From Lampris incognitus (taxonomy: Eukaryota > Chordata > Actinopteri > Lampriformes > Lampridae), in assembly GCF_029633865.1 (NCBI RefSeq), contig NC_079215.1, positions 50,760,897-50,824,896 on the forward strand: a stretch of 64,000 bases of DNA. Reading direction: 5' to 3'. The notes under the pieces were generated by a model. It was given only the letters and a program-made list of their open reading frames with translations, ran no database searches and was not told the DNA's origin. Of this stretch, positions 43,913 through 57,100 are shown piece by piece (position 1 is the stretch's first letter; the number at the start of each line of letters is the position of its first letter). A program made the position numbers and the translations under genes.

Positions 43913-43960
43913 CGATTTCACATCTCCCCCCCCCCCACCCGGGGGGGAGATGTGAAATCG
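43913..43960. repeat. 20-bp perfect hairpin with C/G core upstream of kit
   Basis: CGATTTCACATCTCCCCCCC at 43913-43932 is the exact reverse complement of 43941-43960, with an 8-nt loop. It lies 640 bp upstream of the kit start codon. Confidence 0.85.
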
Positions 43961-44032
43961 TTAAGAAGTTGTTTTCCTACAACAACCGACTCATTCCTCT
44001 TGGCAATACTCCAGCCAATGCGGCCAAGGATG

Positions 44033-44440
44033 GGGGGGCAGATGAGGGGGGAGGAAGACAAGGAGAGAGGGAGACAGGGGGAGCGGGAGAGAGACACAGA
44101 GGGAGGGGGAAGACAGGGAGAGAGAGTGAGACAGGGGGGAGCGGGAGAGAGACACACAAAGAGAGAGGTGGGAGGGAGGGAGGGGGAAGACAGGGAGAGA
44201 GAGAGTGAGACAGGGGGAGCGGGAGAGAGAGACAGGGTGCGAGAGAGAGAGGGAGGAGGGAGGGGAGAGGGGGAAGACAGGGAGAGCGGGAGAGAGAGAG
44301 AGGGAGGGAGGAGGGTGGAAGACAGGGAGACAGCGGGGAGCGGGAGAGAGACAGAGAGGGAGGGAGACAGGTGGAGCGGGAGAGAGAGAGAGAGACAGAG
44401 AGAGCGCGCGCGGGAGAGAGAGAGGGAGGCAGGGAGGGGT
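44033..44440. repeat. Purine-rich (GA/GGGA) low-complexity tract
   Basis: About 400 bp of G and A on the plus strand with loosely repeated units (GACAGGGGGAGCGGGAGAGA). It ends about 160 bp before the kit start codon. The frames open through it are low-complexity artefacts. Confidence 0.9.
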
Positions 44441-44601
44441 GTTGTTTCTTTAAGGTTGGTAGAAATCCAGCGGGGAGCAGTCATTGGCGTTTGCGCTCAC
44501 GCCGCTGCTGAGGAGCTGTGAGCCCGGACGGAACCTGTTTACACACTGCGGAGAGCGGCTCCTCTGCTGCTGCCGGGACACATGGGACACAGCGGGACAC
44601 C

Positions 44602-44656
44602 ATGGCACACTACTGGACACTGGTTGCAACAGCTTCTCTACTGCTGCCCATAACAG
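44602..44656 (+). CDS. kit: kit exon 1 (signal peptide)
   Basis: Encodes MAHYWTLVATASLLLPIT plus one base, donor GTAGGACA. Joins exon 2 as ITG/AWSKPV in phase 1, as in KIT genes. It follows a GC-rich 5' leader. Confidence 0.85.
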
Positions 44657-47600
44657 GTAGGACATTCCAATTAAGCCCCCCCAACCCCAACCCCATCCTC
44701 AACTAATGAGTACCACGTTACAAACTATACGGATGTGTTATGTCACCCTTGTGTACTGTACGTTTTGTGTCGCGCTGTGCTAATCGCGCTGGTTGCGGGG
44801 ACTTTCGTTTGGAAGGCTGCTCCAGTGTAAAGGATGGGGGGGCTGGGGGGGGGCAACACTATCGTGCCTCACCTCCGTGACGCGTCGCGCACTTGTCTCA
44901 GTTTCCCCGTGCAGACCCGGATGTAACGTGGCCGCCTCCAGTCCTTTCAGGGAATGCAAACGATCTCACTGATCGCCGGCACGATAACTTAACGGTGCAA
45001 CTGTCCGCTCAGCAGCCTCACATACCTTTTCGTTTGTTGTAGGAAACGGACTACTTCCAGGTAAGGCTTCAGGTGCCTCCCCCCCCCTCCTCGTCCTCCT
45101 CCTCCGCCCCCAGGCGCAACAGGTGCGCGTGTTCGTGCGTAAATGCGCTTTCGCTCCGTCGGCTCCTGTCCAATGAATGATTGATTGACTGGAATAAAGT
45201 CAAGACTCGCTACGCGAGGCGTTACACGTTGGTTTTGGGGTGACTGTATAAGAGGACGCGACTTGAAACGTTTTCTCGATACTTCCGTTCAGGTCGGTCG
45301 ATATGATTCAAGCCCTTGCATATACGAAACTCCCGGCCCAGATGAACACGCGTGGTGGGAACATTGCAGTCAGATCCATGTGCTGTTCACTCTCAGTTCA
45401 TCCGCTCTGTGTGACGGGACAAACAAACAAATAAATAAATAAAGTCAACACAACATTCCGCCTTCATTTGCATGTTGAGTGTAAAGGCTAAATCCGGTTT
45501 TTAGCGCATGTGTGGTCCTGCCTGCGTGGCCCGAGGACACAACAGTCACATGGAAATTCTGTTCTGGGAACGGAGCCATATCATGTGGGATCCTAAGAAA
45601 AGAAAGCTTTTTTGGGGGGGGGTTAGGATGGGGTGGGGGGATGTTGGGGGGGGGTCAAGTTGTGATGAATGTATTAGCACTGTGAATGTAAGTGCGGAAT
45701 AAGGTCCGGTAGACTGGTCATAATTACAGATTTTTCATTTGAGCTGATGGTAGTCAAAGACAGCAGCCTTTGCAGAGTATGACTGACAGCGCGATGCTAC
45801 CACGTGGCCCTGCGTTCACGGACTCTCGCCTGTGCAACAAGCTCAATAATGCTGTAGCGAATTCGGGCAGCCGAGAAGCGCCGCAGCCCGGACGCGAACC
45901 CGCGTCGCTCGCACCACGGGCGACTGCGCTAGCCAGTCGACTAAAGGGTCCCACTCGTTAGCCAAGGGCTAGCGAGTCTACTCGTCCGCGGTCGTTACAC
46001 TGCCATCACACAATAGTTAGGGAGGCCAAGCATCTGAAAGCTTTGCAATATTGCCCGTCGGGCGATTGTGTAAAAACAACCAATGACGACGTGTAGCTGA
46101 TGATGATTCTCGCGTGGGGATGTTGTTTATTCGTAACCCAGCAGCTGGTTTTCCTTTGCCTGTTAGATGCAAAAATAACCGCGCTTTATTTTCCATAGTC
46201 CAGGAGGAGAGTTTGAGCCGGACGAATGTGCTTCAAGTAGGACGGACATGAAGAAATGTCACGAGAAAAACTAATGTTTTACTTTGATGCATTAAAGTTG
46301 TGATTAAAATTGTGGGGAGGGTGGGGTGGGGTTTAAGACCGGTAAGATTTTAAACAGTTTGAACGTCAGAGAGCAAGCCTTTTGCACGGATGGAGCTCGA
46401 CAGGTGCGTGGGAGAAGATCCTGGGTCAACAGGGCAGGACAAAAACCAACTCCTGCACGCCGCCATACCTGCAGTCAGAGATGGTGTAATCAGCACGCTT
46501 ATTAAAGAGGTCTGGCTGCGGGTATGGGGGGGACAGCGTGCAGGAGTCTTTTTGTTCAAACAGCTGAACACAAGATTTATGGGCGCTGAACCACCAAATC
46601 AGTCGTTATCGATATCAGCATCGACCACTGTCTTTTTTTCCCCCTCTACTTTTTGTTGCTTTTTTATGCAATTTCTTTAACATGACACAAACAAACAATC
46701 AAGCATATGCACCCCTTACCTCTTTTCCTCCCTCCCTCCCTCCCTCCTATCTCCAGAGCAGAGATAAACAGGAAAAAAGAAGGAGGGGGGGTGTTGGCAT
46801 TAAAAGGCCATCAAGTACAGAATGTGTAGTGGGGAAGGTCAGGATGCAAAAAGCGAGACAAACAGAAATGTAGCTGCAAGCAGCAATACACGGCATATGT
46901 CGCATGTAGCGCGGGCGACATAATCGGATCAAAGACAAAATGGCCATTATGTGAAGATGATGTCCGGCATCATGTGCAACCCCCCCCCCCCCCCGGTCAT
47001 GCTATTACAATAACAACTGGGTTCCTGCAGGGCATGCATGGACCCCTTAAAGAAGAAGAACAAGAAAAAAGAAACACTCTATGTGTGCACGCACGCAAGC
47101 GTGCGTGCGTGCGTGCGTGCGTGCAATGCATGCATGCATGTGTGTGTGTGTGTGTATGCAGAAGATTCTATCTGAGCTTCTGTGGCTTTAGCCATCCCCG
47201 CCCTCTGGAGCAACTATCAAGGTCTTTAGACAGTCCAGAAAAGGTGACTATGCCCCCCCCCCCCCAAAGTTTCCCAGTGAACCTTTCAGAGCAAATCTAA
47301 TCTCGTCTGACGTGATGTATTCTACCGCATCTTTGATCCATCTACTGTGGGTAGGTGGCGATGCATGTTTCCATTGAGGAAGTATTAGATGTGGAGCTAA
47401 AAGAGGGGTGGAAGACATGATTCCGTTCAGATACACAGGAGTGTTAGTCAAGTCAAGTCAAGTCAAGCGTGAAAATTTGCCTCAGTGGGCTTTACAGCAA
47501 CACAACATCCTGTCCTTAGACCCTCACATCGGATAAGGAACAACTCCCTAAAAAAAAAAAAAAACTTCAACAGGGAGAAAAGCATAGGAAGAAACCTGAG

Positions 47601-50600
47601 GGAGAGCAACAGAGGAGGAATCTCGCTCCCAAGATGGACAACGTGAAATGGATGTTGTGTGTACACAATGTACAGAATACAACATTGAAAGAGGAACAGA
47701 TTTATCCCCCCACCCTTTTCTCCTCAATTGTATCCGGCCAATTACCCCACTCTTCCGAGCCGTGCCGGTTGCTGCTCCACCCGCTCTGCCAATCTGAGGA
47801 GGGCTGCAGACTACCACGTGCCTCCTCTATTACATGTGGAATCCCCGGCCGCTTCTTTTCACCTGACAGTGAGGAGTTTCACCAGGGGGACGTAGCGCGT
47901 GGGAGTATCACGCTGTTCCCCCTAGTTCCCCCTCCCCTCTGAACAGGCGCCCCGACCGACCAGAGGAGGCGCTAGTGCAGCGACCAGGACACATACCCAT
48001 ATCCGGCTTCCCACCTGCAGACGCAGCCAATTGTGTCTGTAGGGACGCCCGACCAAGCCGGGGGTAACACGGGGACTCGAACTGGCGAACCCCGTGCTGG
48101 TAGGCAACAGAATAGACCGCTACGCTACCCCGGACGCCAAGGATAACAATTCTAATGGACTTATAAAATATATGAAGAATGTGATGAGGAGGATGCCAAG
48201 CAGTGTCCATACGCCACCGGAACAGCCCAGGAGCTGAGCCACGCGACCAGCACCACCATGTTAAAAATATATATATAGACGTAGGGGAAAAAACTTGTAA
48301 TACATAGCGGTACAACCTTGTTTCGTGCGTCGCGCACTCATCAGCTACTCATATATCTATTGTAGCGAACTCAGGGGGGCAGTCCGGGAACCGCCACAGC
48401 CGGGACGCGAACCCGTATCTCCCGCACCGCGGGCGACAACGTCAACCAGTTGACTAAAGGGTCTGACACGTGTCTACTTATTCGTGTACGTTACACCCGC
48501 CCTTTTTCCCCCTTCTGTTATGTCTGCACACATCGACAGTGCTGCATTTGATTTGGTGCTGTTCTATTGTGCTGGGATCGATTAGTGATGCCTGCGGGCT
48601 CTGGGTTGTTTGATCGGGTCTGCCTGTGATGCTATGTCAGTCTAAATAAAGAATGCCACGGAGAGGTTGTGTCGAGCGACAGCGCTGTGTCCTGACGTGA
48701 TTTCTAAATACAATATTGGCGACGAGGATGGCTGATATCTCTCTCCCACCACCTGCCCCCTTCCTGGCATTACCTGGCGAGCCTCCGGTACCATGGACTC
48801 GCTGGCTACATAGTTTTGAAAATTACGTCATCGCCTCAGGGCTCGACGACGTGAGCCAGGCTAGGAAGACGGCTCTGTTGCTACACTGCTTGGGAGCAGA
48901 GGGTCATCGTGTGCTCGGGACTCTGGGGAACGTCACAAACTTTGCCGAAGCTGTGGGACTTATGAGCACCCATTTCGCTGCTCCACAGAGTGCCCTCCTT
49001 CGGCGATTTATATTCCGTCAGCGACACCAACTGCCTGGTGAGTCTGTGCGGCAGTACGTAGCTAATTTGCGAGGGCTAGCTAGCTCATGCAAGTTTGGCG
49101 CGCTTCAGGACGAGATGGTTCGCGACCAGCTAATCGAACACACCAACAACGCAAAGGTGCGTGAGACTCTCCTGCTGGAAAAAGACGATCTGCTGCTGTC
49201 CAGAGCAATTACCATCGCACTACAGGTTGAGGGAGCAGCTGAGTGTGCTGCTATGCTAAATACACAGCAAGTGGCCACCTCCAGTCAAGCTGCCAACGAC
49301 TCCTCCCTCTACTCACGGCTGCCCCTCGGGACGCAACCCAACCAGAGCGAGGCGGGCGCCGACTCCACTGGGGACGTCTTGCAACTGCAACGGCGGCGTT
49401 CTCGGCCCCGCCCTCAACAGTCCTGTGGTAACTGTGGGTCTCGGTCTCATGTTTCAAGGGCTCAGAACTGCCCTGCCCGTGGCCAGACATGCCGTAGCTG
49501 CGGTAAGCACAATCACTTTGCCAACGTCTGTAGATCTTCCCCGGCTGGGTCAGAGGGCCACACCCCCCAGTCTTCAACCGCCGTCATTCACAAGGTGAGC
49601 TCTGGGCCAGTGTCATTCAAATCATGCACAGTCAACATTAATGATGTGTGCATCCCCCTGCTGTTGGACACCGGTGCAGGTGTGTCTCTCCTGAATGTTG
49701 ATGCCTACAGTCAATTTTTCGGTTCACTGCCACTGTCCGCACCCTCAGCTGTCCTCTGTGGGTATGGTGACTCCAAAATCGATCTGGTTGGCTCTCTCCA
49801 AGTGACTGTCCGCTATGGAACCAAGCTGGTGCCCAATGCAGTTTTTCATGTGGCACGCCGTGGGGCCAACCTGATGGGCCTGGACCTGTTCTCCGCTCTG
49901 GGGTTCTCCCTCTTAGACACAAGGGGGGCAGCAATCCTGACTGTTGCCACACCTTGGCAGCAGAAGTGGCCATCACTGTTTATGGGGCTGGGCTGCCTCT
50001 CCGCCTTTGCCCATCAACCTCTCCTCAACCCTGCTGTGAAATCTGTCATCCAACCACTGCGCCGCATCCCGTTGGCTCTCCATGATGGGGTCTCCGCCGA
50101 GCTGCAACAACTGCTGGAAGCTGGCATCATTGAACCGGTGGACGCATCACCTTGGGTCTCAAACCTCGTGGTGGCTAAGAAGAAGTCGGGGGGCCTGCGT
50201 GTCTGCGTCGATCTACGTGCAGTAAATAAGGCAGTGGTCCCTGATAAGTATCCACTGCCCACCTCAGAAGAACTCACTGCTCAGTTCTATGGCTCTGAGG
50301 TGTTCTCCAAGCTCGACCTCAGACAGGGGTACTTACAGGTGCCCCTCCACCCCAGCAGCCGAAACCTCACAGCCTTTGTGACACATGCAGGAGTGTTTCG
50401 CTACACCAGGATGCCTTTCGGTCTCAGCTCCACCCCTAGCTGCTTCCAGAAAATCATGGTCTCCGTGCTGGCTGGCATACTGGGCGTGACGATATAGTGG
50501 TACACGGACCCACCAGTGAAATCCACGACAAGCGCCTCAACATGGTCTTCGCAGCCCTGTCCAAGCACAAGCTAACTCTCAATGCTGAGAAATGTGTCCT

Positions 50601-53600
50601 CTCTGTGCCAGCCATCAAGTTCGTGGGGTTCCGGCTGTCAGCGAGCGGTGTAACTCCACTACAATCAAACGTGGACGCCATTCAGGCCATCCCTGAGCCC
50701 AGCTCGGCCACCCAGGTCGCCTCCTTCCTGGGTATGACAAGTTACTACCTGAGGTTTCTTCCCCAGTACTCTGCGACCACAGCCCCCCTGCGCCAGCTGC
50801 TGCGTAAGGACGAGCCATGGGTGTGGTCAAAGGCATGCAGTGACGCTGTGCGTGATCTCAAGACTCAACTGACTTAACCACCAGTGTTGGCTCACTTCGA
50901 CATCTCCAGCTCCACCTTTGTGACCTGTGACGCATCAGCCACAGCGATAGGGGCTGTGCTGTCTCAAACCCAGAACGCTGTGGAGAAGCCCATCGCCTTC
51001 GCCTCCCGTGCCCTCAACCTGACCGAGCGGTACTCCGTGGGTGAGCGTGAGGCGTTAGCCTGTATCTGGGCTTGTGAAAGGTGGCACCTCTACCTCTATG
51101 GCCGCTCCTTCACCCTCAGGACAGATCACCAGGCCCTGACAGCGCTGCTGTCCACATCTGGGACAGGCCACAAACCCCTGAGGCTGCACCGCTGGTCTGA
51201 CCACCTCCACCAGTACAACTTCAGCCTGCAGTTCACCCCAGGCAGAGACAATGTTGTCGCCGACCTGCTCTCTCGCTCTGTCTCCACCCCAGCTCCACAG
51301 ACGGACACTGACTGTGTGGAAAAGGACATTGTCCAAATGCTACACACACCCCTCCAGGCCACTGTCTCTCTGCAGGAGCTGAGGGCAGCCTCCGAACAGG
51401 ACCCTGTCCTCTCCCAGCTCCGCACCTACATCCAGAACGGCTGGCCTCACAAGGTCCCAGAGGAGCTGGCTGCGTTCGCCCGAGTCAGACAGGAGCTCTC
51501 CTGCTGGAACGACACCTGCGTGGCACGTGGGTTTTGCACAGTGGTCCCAGCTGCTCTCCGTGCACATGTTTTGAATATAGCGCATGAAGGCCACCTGGGC
51601 ATTGTGAAGCTGAAACAGCGCTGCCGAGACCTGGTGTGGTGGCCGGGGATAGACAGAGATATTGAGGCTCTGGTGAAGGACTGTTCTGCCTGCCTTGTGA
51701 GTGGCAAGACTGGCCACCAGGCTCCCCCACCCCTGCAACCTCTCGCCTGGCCCTCTCAGCCCTGGGAACACCTGCAGTTGGACATTTGTGGTGAGATCCA
51801 TGGAGTTCCCCACCACCAACACTTCATGGTGGTCGCCTACGATCTACACTCAAAATGGCCTGAACTCACCACTTCCGGCACTGTGACCTCACAGATCATC
51901 ATCGACTTCCTGGACTCTCTTTTCTCTCGCTGGGGCCTCCCAAAGACCATCACCACTGACAACGGCCCTCAGCTGGTCTCTGCTGAGTTCACTGCTTATC
52001 TCGAAAGCAAGGGCATCCGTCATATACGCACTGCGTACTACCACCCCCAGGCCAATGACGGCATTGAACGTTTTCACCAGTCACTGAAGAACGGCCTCAG
52101 AGCACACATGGCCCAAGGGTGCTCTTTCACGCAGGCCATCCGTCACACTCTGCTGCACTATCGGGCCACACAGCACTTGACCACAGGTGTCTCCCCAGCC
52201 TCTCTCATGCTAGGCCGGGAACTGTGCATGCCCCTTGACAGGCTCCGCCCCTCCACACCCCAGGCACCTCACTCTGGGGTCAGAGCCTCAGTCACTCGTC
52301 AGCAGACGCGGATGAAGCAACGGTTTGACCAGTCAAAACGAACCAGGGTGCCAGACATCAATGTGTCAGACTGGGTCAGGGTCCGCAGGCCCCACAGGGA
52401 CAATAAAATGGCTTCATACTGGTCCTCTCCTCTCCAAGTCACCCGTCAGCTGGGCCCAGCCACTTACCTCCTCAGCGATGGCACTCGGTGGCACTCCAGT
52501 CGTCTACGGAAGGTGTCAGCTCCGCCACACACAGCTGGTGACACAACCATAGCCATTCCCTCAGCATGGCGAGACGCCCCGGGGCTTCATGCAGCTCCTA
52601 CACGGGCCCCAGACATTTCTGGGCCTCAGCTTCCCCTGCCATCTCCCTCCCCACCTCGGCCTGACCAGCCTCAGGCCGCCCCGCGACCTGTTCGCACACG
52701 TTTACGCCCTGGCCACCTAGAGGACTTTGTGTCAACCTTTCATGTTTGAAATCCTGCCGGGGGGGGGGGGGATGTTATGTCTGCACACATCGACAGTGCT
52801 GCATTTGATTTGGTGCTGTTCTATTGTGCTGGGATCGATCGGTGATGCCTGCGGGCTCTGGGTTGTTTGATCGGGTCTGCCTGTGATGCCGTGTCAGTCT
52901 AAATAAAGAAAGCCACGGAGAGGTTGTGTCGAGCGACAGCGCTGTGCCCTGACGTGATTTCTAAAAACAATACCTTACCCCTTCGGGAATATCAGCTTCC
53001 TCGCACCTCCTGGCGCACGCGCTTCTGATGACCTCACGGTCTCACCATCCCATTTCTGACACAAATGCAGGGGGGCAGCCCGTCCGGACCGTCACAGCCG
53101 GGACGCGAACCCGTGTCTCCCGCACCGCGGGCGACAACGTTAACCCGTCGACTAAAGGGACCGGCCCGTTAGCCCAGGGCTAACGCGTCTACTTATTCGT
53201 GTACGTTACAGCATATATACGTCACACACCTCAGTGAGAGAAGGATATCACATTAAAACAGGAGAACAGAATTATATGGATTTACAAGATATATAAAAAG
53301 AAAATGTGATGAGGGGGATGCCAAGCAGTGTCCAGGTGGCGATCACCGTCACCATGGAGACCTGGGAGGAGGACAGACTTCACGCGCACACAAGGCAGAC
53401 TCACACCACAGCGTTCCCACACAGAAAAAGAGAAAGGGGAGAAAGGAGAAGACATCATTCAGAGAGAGAGAAAACACATGTGAGAGAAGAGAACAGTTTG
53501 CAATAGTCAATAATCTATACTCTATAATCTTGTCGGCAGAACAGTGCTTGGTAAATTCATTGAGACAGAAACCGACTCGCCATGCAGTACAGGTTGTGAA

Positions 53601-54137
53601 GCCCTCAACTTAAAGTCAACTAGTTGTAGGCTAAGGCAAAAAGATGAGTTGTAGTCATGAGTAGTCCCCAGGGGGCAACGCCAATGTTTTTTTCTAATGA
53701 ATCATTAATCGGTACTGGCCTGCCATTTGTCATCCTACATCACAGCATGCTGTCCTCTGTTCTAGCTTGGTCCAAGCCAGTCATCTCTCCCAGCAGACCC
53801 CACGTCGTAGTTCCCAAGAGGGGAAAGCTGGAGCTGCAGTGTCATGATGATGACGCGACGTCGGGTGAGCGATCAGGTGTGCGGTGGCAGAGGGAGCGAG
53901 GTCGCAGACTGGAAGGGGAGGCGGTGAAGGCCGGAGTGGCTTACATCAAGGTGCCGTTTGCACAGGCCTACCACATGGGGCGCTACGTATGTGTCAACAA
54001 CAGCACACTGGAACACAGCTCCATTTATGTCTATGTGAAAGGTGGGTGTGATGTTGAGGAAGAGGCCTGCGTGCTTGTGCATGTGTGAACATGAGTTTAT
54101 CTGTCTTTTTATTGTCTGAAACTAGTTTTTTCATCAG

Positions 54138-54182
<45 letters not shown>

Positions 54183-57100
54183 GACTCACAGAATGCGTTT
54201 CAGCGGACTATGGTGAATGGCATACTGGTCCGTGCGGGTGATAACTGCACCATCCCATGTCTGGTCACTGACCCTGAGGTCACCCTTGTTACCTTAGAGA
54301 CCTGTGACGGGCGACCTTTGCCCTCCAGCCTGCATTACCACAGCAACGCCCAGCGGGGCATCATCATCAGCAATGCCAAAACGGAGTATGATGGCTGCTA
54401 CGTGTGTGTTGGGCGGCTTGGCGGAGTCACAGTAACGTCGAGCCAATACACTGTGGATGTTCGCCTGGGTGAGTGAGACAGAACCAGGGGAAGGAGGGAT
54501 GGAGGGACTGGAGAAAGAGCACGTTGCCTTAAACAGTGACTCCTGAAATGGGTTGTTAGCATGGCCCGGCAATTAGGTCAAATAGGTCAATATTATTATT
54601 TGTCGTTTTTAAATGGTAGTATATCGAGATGACATTTGGACATTTTTGGGGGTGTCCGGGTGGCATGGCGGTCTATTCCGTTGCCTACCAACACGGGAAT
54701 CGGCGGTTCGAGTCCCCGTGTTACCTCCGGCTCGGTCAGGCGTCCCTACAGACACAATTGGCCGTGTCTGCGGGTGGGAAGCCAGATGTTGGTGTGTGTC
54801 CTGGTTGCTGCACTAGCGCCTCCTCTGGTCGCTCGGGGGGGAGGGGGAACTGGGGGTTAATAGCGTAATCCTCCCACGCACTACGTCCCCCCTGGTGAAA
54901 CTCCTCACTGTCCGGTGAAAAGAAGCAGCTGGGGACTCCACATGTATCGGAGGAGGCATGTGGTAGTCTGCAGCCCTCCCCAGATCGGCAGAGGGGGTGG
55001 AGCAGCAACCGATGGCTCGGAAGAGTGGGGTAATTGGCCGAGTACAATCGGAGAGGAAAAGGGGAAACTCCCCCCGCCCCCCCAAAAAATAAATTTTCAT
55101 ATACACAATTTTATAATTATATTATATAACTATATAATTTATCTGATAACGAGAATCTATTACCTACCATTTCCCTCAGATTGAGGTGTCAAGTGTTATG
55201 TGACAACTAATTTTTGTTGTGATATTATGATTTCCATTAGCAACCGGTTCAATGTAATGAACCCCAGTTGGCTTCTTAGCTATGGTATTTTTTGCATATC
55301 GTGATATATATCAATATCGTGTAAAATTCCATGTGTTTATCATGATAGTAATATTTTCCACATTGCCCAGCACTATTTATCAAGTCAAACCATGCTGACT
55401 TATGTCGCCCTAAGTCACAGTTACGGTCTTAGGGGGTTTTGCATTCACACGGTGGAAAAACAGGCAGATATAGTGAAAAAACGTGAGGCTGTCTCCACAC
55501 AAATAGTCTTTTCAGAAAGAAAATGGAAGAAGCTTCGGCAAGGAGCATCAGAGGAGGGGTCCCTCTTCCAGGAGTGAGGAGCAGGCAGTAGCTGCAGAGA
55601 TACAGACTTGTGCAGATGTCTAGAAATAAAATGCTGCGTTGCTATCCAACGACTGATAGTAAAACCCTTCTTCTTCTTTTTTTTACATTTTTATTTGGAT
55701 CTAAAAATTGTTTGCCCGTTAAATGGAGGGTCGTTGTGTGACGTCATTTTAAATGCCCCATTAACCGGAAGTGGTGATGGTTTAAGATGTGTAGCAGTAA
55801 ACGCTGAGGCTGATGGTGGATTCCCGAGGCACTATTTGAGCTCTCGATAGCTAATAATGGTAAGAATGAAAATGGTGGTCACTAATAACCTTACTGCTGT
55901 CCAACTGAAAAGCAAATTCAGCTGGTGAAATATTCATGATAATAATTATACATTTAAAACCATCTTAGTATAGACCAATGATAACCGGCAAGGAAACGGC
56001 CAAACTAGTCCCTTTGGGACTAGGACTAGTTTGTGCTCCTCAGAGGAGTGTGAGGTTGTTGCTCTGCAGGCTCCTGCCCCCCCCGTGGGCTCTGTGTTCC
56101 TCTGGGGTTGCGGTGTTTTGGGCTCCCGGCTGTTCTCTTGGTCGTGGGGCGTCTGCACGTCTGCGGGGCCCGTGGGGTGGCTGCAGGGTCTGTCTGTTGC
56201 TCGAAGGCACTACGATAAGTCACGATCTCAGACACCAGAATATGTTGGGGTTACTCAGGTGCGCCCACAGGTGGACGCTTCATATGCACATACAGACTGC
56301 TAGCATCTGCCTCACACCCTCCATGGGTTACATCCTTCTTCTTAATCCCTTTTCCTCCTTTTTGTCCTCCTTTTTTTAAAGTCTTCTCCTTAATCGCTTC
56401 AACTGCTATCCTAAACCGATGTCGATAAGATCGATTTAATCGTGTATTATCGTACACATGTCAGCGTCTGTTTCTATGTCTATGTCTTATCAGATACACG
56501 TTGTCATTTTTTCGTTTCTGAGTTTCTTTGTCTCGCTTGTGGAGACTGTCCCCCTCTTGGAGAAGCGATGCTGATTGGTTGTTTAGCTGACCAAACATGC
56601 TGAAGAGGGGGAGCGGTGGGGGGGGGGCTATAAATGCATAAAAAGAAATGAGCTAATATTAGTTTCAAGACTGTTGTTCGAGGCTGCTCTTCTGGCCGAC
56701 GTGACACAATGCGTCATAAAACCCATAAAAAGGACAGTCTTCTGGAATGGATCGAGTTTCGTTTTATGCTTGCTGTAAATCCAGAATTATTTTTTTGCAG
56801 GTTTAGGAGCTGAAATAGAGGAGCTAGGGTTGTTGGGGTTGTGACACACTTTTCTTACTGTGAGCTCATGTGGGAGAGAAAGGGGCCGAGAAGGAGGGCA
56901 GGGAGCGAAGGAGGTTTGTGCTGAGGATTAGGGTAACACAAACAGGTTGGAGATTTGAAGCAGAGCGTGAAGACGCTGTTGTTGGCGGTACGCATGATCC
57001 TTATCCAAACGTTTGCTCCTAACCGCCATGAGCTCACGTCCACACCGAAAGCCAGACTGTGTGCGTTTGATTGTTGATTACGCGATAGCTCCCAAGTCTC

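Larger units (their letters stand above)
44657..48360. other. kit: kit intron 1, left part
   Basis: Gene-free. It holds one tRNA-like family B element (45853-45999), (GC/GT)n-rich simple repeats at 47085-47155, C or G runs at 45618-45655, 46979-46994 and 47252-47265, and a second copy of the dispersed repeat near 47470. No further coding sequence recognised. Confidence 0.6.
48516..52972 (+). mobile_element. Ty3/gypsy LTR retrotransposon, young fossil copy in kit intron 1
   Basis: A 4457-bp element bounded by two 200-bp LTRs (48516-48715 and 52773-52972) that begin TGTTATGTCTGCACACATCG and differ at about 7 of 200 sites (roughly 3.5%). This suggests insertion within the last few million years at usual fish rates. 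Flanks CCTTC and CCTTA are a near-match target duplication. The internal region, about 48.72-52.75 kb, holds in order gag with a CCHC zinc knuckle, protease (LLDTGAGVS), reverse transcriptase, RNase H and integrase. A G-run polypurine tract precedes the right LTR. The domain order (integrase last) and motifs place it in Ty3/gypsy. No envelope gene is present. It looks almost whole, with about two breaks, so it is a fossil. It has the same orientation as kit. Confidence 0.95.

Noticed and set aside
43918-44521. Open frames of up to 189 codons on both strands
   Set aside because: They are products of the purine-rich tract upstream of kit (R/E/G or L/S/P repeats).
56026-56379. Overlapping open frames in a GC-rich block of kit intron 3
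   Set aside because: Frames are open on both strands with no recognisable domain. More likely repeat sequence inside the intron.
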